The notes beneath the pieces were generated by a model. That model was not told the DNA's origin. It saw nothing but the letters and a program-made list of their open reading frames with translations, and ran no database searches. Of a stretch of 64,000 nucleotides of DNA, positions 12,108 to 22,800 are shown piece by piece (position 1 is the first letter of the stretch; each line of letters opens with the position of its first letter). The stretch is from Hofstenia miamia (taxonomy: Eukaryota; Xenacoelomorpha; Acoela), in assembly GCA_004352715.1 (NCBI GenBank), contig SCFE01000066.1, positions 1,058,166-1,122,165 of the forward strand, read 5' to 3'. The translations under genes and the position numbers were made by a program.

Positions 12108-12114
12108 TGTTGAA

Positions 12115-12885
12115 ATAGGAAGTTGAAATAAAAATATTGAAAATTAACTAAGCAAATTTTTGTAGAGAAAAATTAATTGCTGCAAGTTAAAATTCAACTT
12201 ACTTAAAAGAGTAGCTATCAGAAAAAACTTAAATGAAGACTCACAACAAAAATGCAAGTGAATAATTATTAAATTGGCATCCCATTGAACCAAAAAAAAC
12301 TGCTTCATGATGATTCTTAGACTAATTTACTTTCTTTTACAAAGCGCTTTTTAATATATGAATTATTTTCTTGTTTTCAAGTCAATATGTTTTGCCACTT
12401 TTGTGATACCTTTTATTTTTGAACTTCAATGTAAATAGATGCTTTAAAAAAGTCAGCAGTGGCAAAACATATTTTTGTGCAAAAAATTATATTCAAAATC
12501 AGTATTCTCCAATATTTGAAAAATATTTTTCAGCCTTCAAGTGTTCTAAAATAATGTGGGCGAGCTGTCCTGTTAATTAAGGTCGTCTTGCAAATAATTT
12601 ACTCTTGCAGATAGGGCAGTTACAGTAGAAAAATTGAAAGAGCTAGTGGTACAGATTGTTTGTTACTTCCAGGATGAAGAGATTGATAACACAATTCTTC
12701 TGGGTTTCCTTCTTTTAAATCAATAATTAACAATGAACTACAGTTAACACTAAAGAGAAATAATACAAAAACATTTCATTTTGACAACAAATATATCACT
12801 GTATCATTTGGTATCATAACTACAACACAAACAGGCATAATTAATTAAAGACATCATGAATACTAAATACATTCAAGTAAAAAAC
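12115..12885. other. Non-coding spacer between LINE 5' end and right inverted repeat
   Basis: AT-rich sequence with no supported gene. It may include the 5' untranslated part of the reversed LINE and part of the transposon bounded by the 57-bp inverted repeats. Confidence 0.5.
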
Positions 12886-12889
12886 TTAA

Positions 12890-12946
12890 ACCTCTCGATT
12901 TGAGAGGCTTCTGCAACATATGCGGTCGCATCTCTAGTAGGTCATG
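12890..12946 (-). repeat. Right arm of the 57-bp inverted repeat
   Basis: Reverse complement partner of 10244-10300 with about eight mismatches. Its inner end carries the perfect palindrome CCTCTC-GATTT-GAGAGG. The mariner at 12993 is inserted 46 bp outside it. Confidence 0.75.
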
Positions 12947-12992
12947 GTCTTACATTATGAATTTTGAGAAAATTCATTCAATACTACTACTA

Positions 12993-14227
12993 GGTTGTCC
13001 CAAAAGTTCGTAAACACTTGAAAAAATTAAATTTTATGCATTTTTTAATTACAATATTTTTTGCGTTTATATTGTTATAGTAATATTCATTTTTTGATCC
13101 AGGTAATGGATAAAATTGAGCTGCGAGTTTTGGTTCGCTACTGCTGGAAGCGAGGTCTTTCAACTAGAAAAGCTGCTGAAGAGATTTGTGCTGCCGAAGG
13201 TAAAGAAACAATTGCATATGCGGCGATCTCAAAATGGTACAAGCGTTTCGAATCTGGCGACATGAGTCTTGAAGATATGCCTCGTTCAGGTCGGCCGTTA
13301 AAGCTGGATGATGGAGACTTAAAAACCGGGTTGAACATTGCTCCTTCATCGAGCACTCGAGAATTGGCTGGTGAGCTTGGAGTTGGCAAATCGACAATTC
13401 ACCGACACTTGAAGCAACTTGATTTTGTTCACAAAAAGCCGCGCCAAGATCCTCACGAACTCACCGAAGCACAAGCCAACAGACGAGTTGAAATTTGTCG
13501 TCAATTGCTCAGCAATCCATTGGACGACCGTTTTTGGAAGCGTATTGTTACATCAGACGAGAAATGTGTCTATCTAGTCCAGAACAATCGAGACAAGCAA
13601 TGGGTTCAGAAAGGGCAAGAGACACCGTCAATTCCAAAACAAGATCGATTCGGAAAAAAGTCATGTTGTGCGTTTGGTGGAACTTTGATTGAATCGTACA
13701 TTTTGAGCTGGTTCCGCATGGTCGTGCCATCAGTGCCGAACTTTACTGTCAGCAATTGGTGCGGGTCTACGAAAAGTTGAAACAAAAGTATCCGGCTCTG
13801 ATCAACAGAAAGCGTGTTTTAATGCAGCAGGACAATGCCAAGCCACACACCGCCAGGAAGACCAAAGACATGTTTGAAGAACTGGACGGCGTTGAGGTTC
13901 TACCACATCCAGCCTACAGTCCTGATTGTGCTCCATCAGATTACGGCCTTTTCCGTTCAATGCAACACTTTCTGAAAGGCCGCCGATTCGAATCGTTTGA
14001 TGAAGTCGAAGAAGCATGTCAAGAATTCTTCGATTCAAAGCCGGCTGAATGGTACTTTAACCAGATTCGAAAGCTTGCAGATCGATGGCAGAAAGTCTTG
14101 GAACATGATGGTCTTTATTTTGAGGAATAAACTTTATTGTTGCAGCTATTATTTGAGTAATAAAATTTCAATTTTTTTCAAGCGTTTACCAACTTTTTTC
14201 AAGTGTTTACGAACTTTTGGGACAACC
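12993..14227 (+). mobile_element. Mariner-family DNA transposon, complete with both inverted repeats
   Basis: The element begins GGTTGTCCCAAAAGTTCG and ends with the exact reverse complement. The terminal inverted repeats are identical over about 33 bp and are flanked on each side by TA (12991-12992, 14228-14229), the target duplicated by mariner insertion. The length is about 1235 bp, normal for the family, and one transposase gene fills it. Just inside the right repeat is a second, imperfect 21-bp copy of the inner repeat motif (14173-14193 next to 14194-14214). The matching ends suggest a fairly recent insertion. Confidence 0.95.
13106..14130 (+). pseudogene. Mariner transposase, DD34D, with one frameshift and one stop
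   Basis: This gene would encode the cut-and-paste transposase of the surrounding element. The start is the ATG at 13106 (MDKIELRVLVRYCWKRG). It is preferred over the in-frame ATG 45 bp upstream because family proteins begin close to this helix-turn-helix. Visible parts are the HTH (TRKAAEEI, ISKWYKRF), the linker SLEDMPRSGRP, a second HTH (ELAGELGVGKSTIHRHL), first catalytic Asp in TSDEKC (residue 151), second Asp in QQDNAKPH and third Asp in SPDCAPSDY. The last two are separated by 34 residues, as in mariners. Two lesions inactivate it. A one-base change in an A-run near 13657 moves the frame, after which CVWWNFD appears, and a TGA at 13690-13692 replaces the expected Gly. Codon use is GC-richer than the flanks. 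Confidence 0.93.
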
Positions 14228-14579
14228 TACTACTATGTTCACGTAATCAAGATATTTTGATAACATAGTTATAGGAGGATATCAGACGTAGTAATCAAGC
14301 TTTCAGACGAGTAACAGTTAATTAAACAATTATTAAGTTTGTTTGCGATGTATATTCCCTGAACATGTTCTTATGAATTTTTGAAAGGAGCTTGGGCTTT
14401 AAAGTATTCAAAAGCACCAGCAAAAGATGCGTACTACTGCTGAAAAAGTGTTTCATGAAAAAATCAATTTTACAAAAGAACTAGATGTGAAGAGCAAAAA
14501 TTAAGTTTAGACTCGATGTTGTAACTGTCAAATGCATCCCTTCCACCTCACAGATCCTCTAAAAAAACCTCGGTGCATA

Positions 14580-14580
<1 letters not shown>

Positions 14581-14614
<34 letters not shown>

Positions 14615-14895
14615 GAGATATGCTTTATATATTCATTTAATCTACAAGCACTTATTGATGCATTTCAACCACTTATGGGTCATCGTTAGAATATAATATT
14701 GCGGCAAATAAAACTTTACAAAAATACTACGTTAAATAATTAAAAAATCATAGTATACATGCATTAACTAAAATAAATAAGTTCTTTTGATGTAATTAAC
14801 GTGCTTGTTTAAAATTTAATAATGATCTTCTTTCTTTAATATAATTGCTTCTGCTATTTTGGTGTTCTTTGTTCTTATTATGATGTCAAAATTAA
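14581..14895 (-). repeat. Left inverted arm of Penelope-like element (its own 3' end)
   Basis: Starting in a (TA)n run, this arm is nearly identical to the reverse complement of 15834-16130 through its non-coding part and on into the last about 25 codons of the endonuclease reading frame. In this arm those codons are joined to the rest of the gene. Confidence 0.9.
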
Positions 14896-15154
14896 TTTCC
14901 TTAAGTTCGTGAGCATGTTGATAGATTTCTGTATTTAAATGTCCACTTAGATGTTCTTTTATTCTCTTTCCGAATTGTCGAACTGTTTCACCAATGTACA
15001 ATTTATTGCAATTGTCACATTTATATCTATAGACAATTGATAATACAAGTTCTTTTGGAATTATATCTTTATTCTTAAATATATACTCTGTTTTGTATGA
15101 TTCAAATATTGGTCGTATCTTAACATTTTTCAGTTTCTTATTAATGATCTTCAA
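14816..15154 (-). pseudogene. Penelope-like element GIY-YIG endonuclease domain
   Basis: This is the C-terminal domain of a Penelope-like retroelement polyprotein. It reads YRYKCDNCNKLYIGETVRQF, then GKRIKEHLSG, a His-containing helix (EIYQHAHE) and a terminal AEAIILKKEDHY. The Cys pair before the LYIG motif and the Arg..Glu-His helix fit the GIY-YIG nuclease found in these elements. It is out of frame by a small indel at about 15145 with the reverse transcriptase part encoded upstream. Confidence 0.85.
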
Positions 15155-15875
15155 TTTTTTTCAGTGATGTAACTTGGTATTGAATGTATGGTAATTTCCA
15201 ATAAATTTCTTTAACTTGTAGGTTCACTTCTTCAATAGTTTTTGAGGGAGGTAATAAACACTTTGAAACGACGTCCTTCATTAATTTATGAGGATAAGCA
15301 TTTTTAGAAAATATTTCAAAAACTTGATCAAATGCAGACGTGATAAGTTTATAATTAGATGATAGTTTTATCATTCTGTCGCAACTTGCCTTAGTGGTGT
15401 TAACTTTACATTTCTTGTCGCAATATGATGTAAAAAGGATGTATAGTTCTGTATTAGTTTTCTTAAAATGAAGTCTTTATTCAAAATCCAAATTTTTATT
15501 TTCAATTTCAGTATCTAAGAAAACGAGTTTATTCTTGTATTTAAAAAATTCGTTTGCTTTTCCTTTATCCTCAAATATTGCAAAGATGTCATCAATATAT
15601 TTCTTATAAAATAAAAATTGATCTTTTTTGAATTTGTTCTCAATGATGTTCATTGTAAATTGTGTCACAGTTGGTCCAAGAGACGAACCCATCGACATAC
15701 CTTCTATTTGTTGATATATTTTGTTATTAAATATAAATGAGTTGTTAAAACAAGCCATTTCAAGTAGTTCCTTTAAAGTTTCTTTGCTTATTTCAATATC
15801 ATTAAATGGAATTAATGACTCGAACTTAAAGAAAATAATTTTGAAATCATAATAAGAACAAAATAGCAGAAGCAA
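15141..15875 (-). pseudogene. Penelope-like reverse transcriptase fragment
   Basis: The minus-strand frame 15875-15477 reads LEMACFNNSFIFNNKIYQQ, then IEGMSMGSSLGPTVTQF and FYKKYIDDIFAIFEDKG (catalytic YIDD box), then LVFLDTEIENK. After a frameshift at about 15477 it continues KTNTELYI, SYCDKKCKVN, then SCDRMIKLSSNYKLITSAF and YPHKLMKDVVSKC to 15141. The MSMGSSLGP motif, the F/YIDDI box and the FLD motif are characteristic of Penelope-type RT. The fingers domain is absent, cut off where the right inverted arm begins, and sequence between the YIDD and FLD motifs looks shortened. The copy is dead. Confidence 0.85.
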
Positions 15876-16130
15876 TTATGTTAAAGAAAGAAGATCATAA
15901 TTATATTTTAAACAAGCACGTTAATTACATCAAAAGAACTCATTTATTTTAGTTAATGCATGTATATATGATTTTTTAATTATTTAGTGTAGTATTTTTG
16001 TAAAGTTTTATTTGCCGCAATATTATATTCTGACGACGACCCATAAGTGGTTGAAATGCATCAATAAGTGCTTATAGATTAAATGAATGTATATAGCATA
16101 TCTCTAAATTATATATATATATATATATAA
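15834..16130 (+). repeat. Right inverted arm of Penelope-like element
   Basis: Reverse complement of 14581-14895. It carries the last codons of the endonuclease (AEAIMLKKEDHN) read on the plus strand, with an 11-bp deletion relative to the other arm, followed by the shared 3' non-coding part. Confidence 0.9.
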
Positions 16131-16134
16131 GCTT

Positions 16135-17200
16135 TTGATATGCAAAGTGCACTTCTTGAGATCATGACCAATGCTTTCAGATGGGAAGTTGATATAGTTT
16201 GACTAAGAACGTAAGAAGTATTAGTAAGCAATATCCAATAAATATAATTCAATCTCGTTTGTTTGTGTAACGAGTGTTTACATTTTAGTCTCTAGCATGA
16301 AAATGTACAGTTGGGGGACTGAAATATTCTTCTGGAAGCTATTTAAGTTTTTCGAAACAATTCAAAATGCAACCATATGTTCTAAACACATGACACATAT
16401 TTTGTTTTATCATAAAAATTCAATAAATTTTATAAATTCTAAAGTAGTGAATATTTTTCCCAATCTAATCTAAAGCGGCTTAGCCTTGCATTTAATTTTA
16501 CTTTTGGATTTCAACGACTATTCGCCGAAGGCTAAATGATTTCAACCGTTTTTCATTTAATTATTTGATAAATTTAATTAAATTTAATGGCTTTTAGGAG
16601 GATAAAATCTACTCCAAAAACTGTGAAGGTTTCTTGGATCAAATTAATGTTAATCTAGCAAAGCCTTGATTGAGATAGTAAATTAAAAATAATTAAGCAA
16701 TTAATTTACAGTAAGCTGCACCTAATGCATTCTATAGGTCAAAAAATTGCATTAGAAAGTATGAAAACAGTCTTATAATAAAAACAAAGGATATGTTCTT
16801 TACAAAGAAAAACTGACTTTAAAGTATACTAAGTACATGTAGATGAAACCACAGAAAATATGCTTCAGAATTGCAATGGAATTCACATAAATTCAGTAGC
16901 AACTTATGAATACAATTAGGTGAGAAATTTATAATTAAAAACTTTGTACGTTACAAAAGCCCCTGCAAATTGACCTAATGGTTTAACACACATGAACTTT
17001 ATTCGCAATAGAAACACTATTAATACAATATTAATGTATGATATTTATGTTTTATTAACAATGTTGATAACACAATTTTAATACTATGCACTAGATTTTA
17101 GCCCTATGTTAAAAACTTTGCATTCTCTACGTAAAACGCTATCTGCATATGATTCATTTCTAAAAGTTATTTAATGCATCACTGAAGAGTGAACGTTTAG
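16135..17200. other. AT-rich intergenic DNA, no gene seen
   Basis: No ORF with recognisable motifs and no repeat structure beyond simple AT-richness. Confidence 0.5.
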
Positions 17201-17225
17201 AGGGAATTCAATATCTAAGAGCTCA

Positions 17226-17516
17226 GTGTTATCAAAGCTAAGAAAAATGCGAGGAAAAGACATTGGCGCGTACAAACATTATGTTATATATTGTGGTCGG
17301 CAACTAAGCAGAAGAACAAAAGAATATGAAACTAATTCAACCATTTCAAAACACCTAAAAAATTGTGGACTAAGTTATGATGTAAAAATTTTAAAGAATA
17401 CCGTTGCAAAATATCTTAAAATCACTGAAAGCATTCTAATTAGATCATTTCAACCAAGACTAAATACGAAAGAAGATTATATACATAAACTATTGTTACC
17501 AATAATTAAGATTTAG
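17226..17516 (+). pseudogene. GIY-YIG-like nuclease C-terminal remnant (Penelope/LINE-like)
   Basis: An open frame of about 96 codons reads CGRQLSRRTKEYETNSTISK, then HLKNCGLSYDVKILKN and ITESILIRSFQPRLNTKED. The pattern RR.KE..., S.I..HL..C, F/V.IL, then I.ES..I....P.LN resembles the C-terminal half of retroelement-type GIY-YIG endonucleases. The YIG strand itself is not clear (only YVIYCGRQL). No reverse transcriptase was seen immediately upstream. Confidence 0.45.
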
Positions 17517-17519
17517 TGA

Positions 17520-19460
17520 AATAAAATATTGCTATAAAATCAAGTAAATTTAGAGGGAATTATTTGTAAAACTGACGATGACTTTGTAAGTCAAAATATA
17601 TTATGGAAATCACTTCATTGTTTGTAAATTCCTGTTTTTTTGCAAGACCCTTTGCAGGCTTGCCTAATTAGCTTCCCATTCAATCAATTTCCGATGTCTT
17701 CTATCCAGCAAATTAATGAACGCAAAATACCTATTTGAAAATATACCCTAGCTTTATAAAATTCATCTTATGAGGCTAGCATCTTAAGCTTAGGATTGGC
17801 ATTAATTAACATAGCTATTAATAAATGACCCATTCGTCAAAAACCTAGATAAAATTATTATTCTTTCAAAATCGTAGTAATTTACACACATTGGTCCGCA
17901 TCGAAACCCTACTAATAAAATTAATTTTTTCAAAATTAGCAAATTCCAACAAAATCACTAAAAGTTCAAGACCCAAAGTGTAAAAAATTTTAGCTTTGAA
18001 AATTTTTACTTCCAGTTGCACTAAATAATTTTCCCATTTTTTTTCTAGATAAAGATACGTTCATCTAAATATGAGCATATCAGATGTTAAATATGTTCTA
18101 CCGAATTTTATGTAAAAATCATAGATAACTGAATATTTAGGTATATATGATAAAAATTTAATTTTAAGGTAATTGTTCATACGTTTTCAGAATCATTAAT
18201 TAAATACATAGGAACTTAATGACCATCTTTCAGCATTAATTATCAAACACTAAGAAGGCTTCTTCTTAATGGTATCCCCTAACCTAATATCCGTTAGTAA
18301 ATCTTATTAGTGCACCTATTAAAGACATCGTAACAGGATATCGAGCTGCCAGATTAAGCACTAATCAACTTTCAAGACATAAAAATTTTGTAAAACATTA
18401 GTTCATGAAATTTATAAACTACCAATTCTCATAACAAAGTTTATTTAAGTAACTTTTTAATTAAGGAATGTTGATTTATATTTACATTAAATTGATTTCG
18501 TCAACAAAAAACTAATTCATGTGCCACAAAATGGTTCAACAAAACATTTGCTTAGGAGAATTCTAATAAAACACTTACAATAGCAAACTCTTTGATACAT
18601 TATTTATTTAATGTTGCTCTTCTTTAATTATTTTTTTAAATTACATGTAGTTTTAAATTGAAAAAATTGAGTATCTCTATTTTGTATTAGTATATAACAC
18701 CTAATTTGGAAGTCTACATAGATAAATTATAGGTATAATACTTACAAAGTGTTTCATATTAGGCACACGGAATGGGACTGTACATAGACGTAATTCTTAT
18801 TCACAAAAGAAATTGAATAACTACAAATTAATTACTGTAATACACTATGAAATCCCATAAATTTAAATATAGATGTCACCCTTCTTCTGACGACAAACTG
18901 ACGAGATATTTATACGAACTGTTTCAATAACACTATAGTTTACAACTGAATTTATGTTAAATTGGACACGCAATGGCTACTTTATGACAATTTAGTGTGT
19001 TTATTACTAAGCTTAAAATAATGTTTAAGGACCATTTATAATTAACTACAATAAAATTTCCTGTGCAGAATTTAATTGTTTAGTATATAGAAATCTATAT
19101 TTTATCAGATATTCAAGTGCAAAGTACGACTCCAATTGCTAACAGACAAGAAGTACTCTTCAGCTGTTTACTTCTCTGACTCATAAACTGATTGGTAAGT
19201 TTTGCGAGGTCAGTTTCGTACTAGAAACATTTATTGACGAGCGTGGGCATTAACATTTACAGAACATCATGCAACTAACTTAACGATTATTTAGGCAGTT
19301 TACTAAAAACTACTAAATTATTAAATGGTAAAGAGAATTTTAAATGATAACTAATCATAGTTATTTTAATAACTAACTTTTTTGTGGAGATTCAAATGAA
19401 CATTTTTACATCAATTTAGTCCATGATGGTACTATACGTCATTCTACATCTTTTATCGTT
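17520..19460. other. AT-rich intergenic DNA, no gene seen
   Basis: No supported gene or repeat structure in about 1.9 kb. Confidence 0.5.
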
Positions 19461-19464
19461 TCAT

Positions 19465-20425
19465 TTAAAAACTAACTCATTCAAACTAAAATTTAGTGCA
19501 TTCAAATTGAAACATAACGCAATCAATTTAAAATATAAGTCATTCAATTTATTATAAATATCAAACTGACTTTATTACAAAAATAAAACAAAGAAACAAA
19601 ACAAACTACAAACCATACAATGTTTACTTAGTCCCCGATTTGACAAAGGACCAAAAATTTCAATCTTTAATAAAGGTACACTGTAAATTTGGCAGTGCAG
19701 TTGTGCAGCACTGGCCTCAAATCGATCTTGCCTAAACCATTTTGCAAATTACTCTTATCGTGGTAATAAATAACTTTATGCTGTGGCTTAAGCCTTAATA
19801 TGGATTCAGCAAATCATTTTAACTTGGCCTTATTTTTTAGTGTAAAGTTGGCTCCATCAATATGTCGTTGTACTGTGCTTTTGGACATGTCTATTGCGAT
19901 ATGTGGATAATGTTTTAGCTTGGCAGCCAAATGTTTTAGAGTTGCTTGACAATTTTGTTCCAAGAGCTTATTAATATAGTGCAGAAAGGCTTCTAGGAAT
20001 AATTTCGAATTTGAAATTTTAGAATTTGTACCGAACATATCTTACTACTGTTTTTCCTGTAATTTCCTGAGCAATAACTGTGGATTTCCTGATTAAATTT
20101 CAATTTTTAGGATAATCATGATGTCTCAATTTATGCAATTTTTTGCAGCACGTACAGAGGCTTATAAACAAGGTTTATGTCCGAAGATGATTTATTATAT
20201 AGAGAATAAAGTAAACATTATATTAGTTTATAGTTTGTTTTTGTTTCTTATCTTCGTTTTTTAATAAAGTTATAGTTTGGTATTTATCATAATTTGAGTG
20301 ACTTATGTTTTAATTTGACTGCGTAAACCCTTAATTTGAATAGCTTTTATTTTACTATTGATTGCTTGAATGCTGTAATTTTTGATTTGAATGTGTTAGT
20401 TTTCAAATTGAACGGTAAAGGTTTA
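19465..20425 (-). mobile_element. DNA transposon with about 170-230 bp inverted repeats containing internal short repeats
   Basis: The block at 19465-19635 matches the reverse complement of 20195-20425, for example AAGTCATTCAA..TTATTATAAATATCAAACT on the left against AAGTCACTCAAATTATGATAAATACCAAACT on the right, and both go on to AACAAAC..ATAATGTTTACTT-type sequence. Within each arm a short motif, CATTCAAATTRAAA, recurs four to six times at about 18-20 bp spacing. Between the arms lies the transposase remnant at 19814-20038. Total size is about 960 bp. Exact ends and target duplication are not resolved. Confidence 0.7.
19814..20038 (-). pseudogene. Helix-turn-helix transposase N-terminal remnant
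   Basis: A 74-codon frame reads LLEQNCQATLKHLAAKLKHY, then IDMSKSTVQRHIDGANFTLK. The TLK.L..KL...F-x-I-S-KSTVQRHI pattern is a second helix-turn-helix like those of Tc1/mariner/IS630-type transposases. No DDE catalytic motifs follow, so the element can only be a non-autonomous deletion derivative. The superfamily assignment is tentative. Confidence 0.55.
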
Positions 20426-20429
20426 GAAT

Positions 20430-21499
20430 TATAAGACCTTCAGTAGCTAACGATTTGCATTCGTCTGATTTCCTACACGGGATAGCTCTATAAGCAAATT
20501 TTCAAGATACATTTTACATTATTAGGGCGATTTTTTACCTAAAAATATGAAATTTTAACGCAAAAATTTTGACATTTTTTACTTCAAAACGTAGTTTATT
20601 ATCTAAAAAATTGACCTAAAGAATTTTAAGCGCTTGTAAAATTTGCGTATACTATACTAAACTTAATCAACTAGGTAGTATGAAGCACCAATACAGAACT
20701 GCCCATTCTTTATTGTCTTAAGCATGCTTTTTAACAATGAGAAGAACCTTTGAATGAAAAAGGAGAACACTTGCTATTTTCAGCAGTCCATATTCTATAA
20801 GATTTAATGAACCGATTATTCATTAATTCATGTAATCTATAATTTTCAAATTTCGGCAAAGCATCCAAAATTAAGGTTGATTCAAACTCAAAGCATTTTA
20901 CAAGTTCAATTTAATTCATAGTAATTTGTGGCTTCCACTAACTTTTGTATTATTGCCCTATTGAGAGCAGTTTTTGCTCTCTCAACAATGACACCCTTAG
21001 TAATGGCATTTTTTATAAACATTGGCAAAATATTAAAATAGTAATTTCCTATGATTTGTAACCAAGAAATTTATATTTTAAAAGCTAAAAGAATAGGAAA
21101 TGAAGTTATAGATTTATAAGTAGAGGCTTCTTCCACTTTAAACTTCTGTTTCAGATACTCTGGTATTAAGAATGTTGTTAAGTTTTGTATTACATGGTTT
21201 TAAAGAGTTCTTATGAAAATCATTAGTACATTGTTTCTTTTCCAAAAAATTTGACCTCAAAGAAAATTTCCAATTTTTTTTTACCTAATTTCAAATGTTG
21301 TAACATTTTGACTTTATTTTGACTTCAAAATTTTTAAAATATGTACGCATATGTATTGAAACAAATAAATTTCCAACTATCTAAACGAAATTATTTATTA
21401 TTTTGACCTTTCTTACTTTTATTCGCCTTATACATTATTCATTTAATCACAACTTGTTACAAGCATAACATAACTTAAAACTGATGTATGTAACATGTG

Positions 21500-21534
<35 letters not shown>

Positions 21535-21677
21535 TATAATTTCTCCTTTCAGCATGTAAGCTTACGTAAAATAAGTGTCGAATTTATTTAGTAAGAGTTG
21601 CTTGAGCTAGAAATGCCCATGCTGTCATCAGGTTTTATTCTATATAATAAGTGCTGAATAAAACAAATTCTTGGATC
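20430..21677. other. AT-rich intergenic DNA up to the first gap
   Basis: No supported gene. A (TA)n microsatellite lies at 21503-21534. Confidence 0.5.
21503..21534. repeat. (TA)n microsatellite
   Basis: About 16 TA units. Confidence 0.95.
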
Positions 21678-22677
21678 NNNNNNNNNNNNNNNNNNNNNNN
21701 NNNNNNNNNNNNNNNNNNNNNNNNNNNNNNNNNNNNNNNNNNNNNNNNNNNNNNNNNNNNNNNNNNNNNNNNNNNNNNNNNNNNNNNNNNNNNNNNNNNN
21801 NNNNNNNNNNNNNNNNNNNNNNNNNNNNNNNNNNNNNNNNNNNNNNNNNNNNNNNNNNNNNNNNNNNNNNNNNNNNNNNNNNNNNNNNNNNNNNNNNNNN
21901 NNNNNNNNNNNNNNNNNNNNNNNNNNNNNNNNNNNNNNNNNNNNNNNNNNNNNNNNNNNNNNNNNNNNNNNNNNNNNNNNNNNNNNNNNNNNNNNNNNNN
22001 NNNNNNNNNNNNNNNNNNNNNNNNNNNNNNNNNNNNNNNNNNNNNNNNNNNNNNNNNNNNNNNNNNNNNNNNNNNNNNNNNNNNNNNNNNNNNNNNNNNN
22101 NNNNNNNNNNNNNNNNNNNNNNNNNNNNNNNNNNNNNNNNNNNNNNNNNNNNNNNNNNNNNNNNNNNNNNNNNNNNNNNNNNNNNNNNNNNNNNNNNNNN
22201 NNNNNNNNNNNNNNNNNNNNNNNNNNNNNNNNNNNNNNNNNNNNNNNNNNNNNNNNNNNNNNNNNNNNNNNNNNNNNNNNNNNNNNNNNNNNNNNNNNNN
22301 NNNNNNNNNNNNNNNNNNNNNNNNNNNNNNNNNNNNNNNNNNNNNNNNNNNNNNNNNNNNNNNNNNNNNNNNNNNNNNNNNNNNNNNNNNNNNNNNNNNN
22401 NNNNNNNNNNNNNNNNNNNNNNNNNNNNNNNNNNNNNNNNNNNNNNNNNNNNNNNNNNNNNNNNNNNNNNNNNNNNNNNNNNNNNNNNNNNNNNNNNNNN
22501 NNNNNNNNNNNNNNNNNNNNNNNNNNNNNNNNNNNNNNNNNNNNNNNNNNNNNNNNNNNNNNNNNNNNNNNNNNNNNNNNNNNNNNNNNNNNNNNNNNNN
22601 NNNNNNNNNNNNNNNNNNNNNNNNNNNNNNNNNNNNNNNNNNNNNNNNNNNNNNNNNNNNNNNNNNNNNNNNNNNNN
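21678..22677. other. Assembly gap, exactly 1000 N
   Basis: A run of exactly 1000 N is a scaffolding placeholder of unknown true length. Apparent ORFs through it are meaningless. Confidence 0.99.
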
Positions 22678-22783
22678 GGGAACGATGTAGATGTTGGCGA
22701 CCACTATTTGCAAAACTATTACTTGACAGGCAACGATATTTATACCATATATCTGATGAGAAATGTGATTAACATTACATACC

Positions 22784-22800
22784 CTGTCTCTTATACACAT
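22784..22800 (-). other. Tn5/Nextera mosaic-end adapter remnant
   Basis: The 17 bases CTGTCTCTTATACACAT equal 17 of the 19 bases of the Tn5 mosaic end used in transposase-based library kits. Its translation gives the well-known artefact peptide MCIRDR. It separates unrelated sequence on the gap side (22678-22783) from a LINE fragment on the other side, so it marks a chimeric join rather than biology. Confidence 0.9.

Larger units (their letters stand above)
14581..16130 (-). mobile_element. Penelope-like element, 5'-truncated, flanked by inverted copies of its 3' end
   Basis: A minus-strand unit carries a partial reverse transcriptase (15141-15875) followed by a GIY-YIG endonuclease (14816-15154). 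It is bounded by inverted arms of about 300 bp (14581-14895 and 15834-16130). The right arm is a second copy of the element's 3' end in opposite orientation. Penelope-like elements are known for partial copies in direct or inverted arrangement, called pseudo-LTRs. Both outer ends lie in (TA)n tracts. Confidence 0.85.

Noticed and set aside
13138-14260. Several minus-strand and alternative-frame ORFs inside the mariner
   Set aside because: They are shadows of the transposase frame, except the 13495-13692 frame, which shows where the true reading continues after the frameshift.
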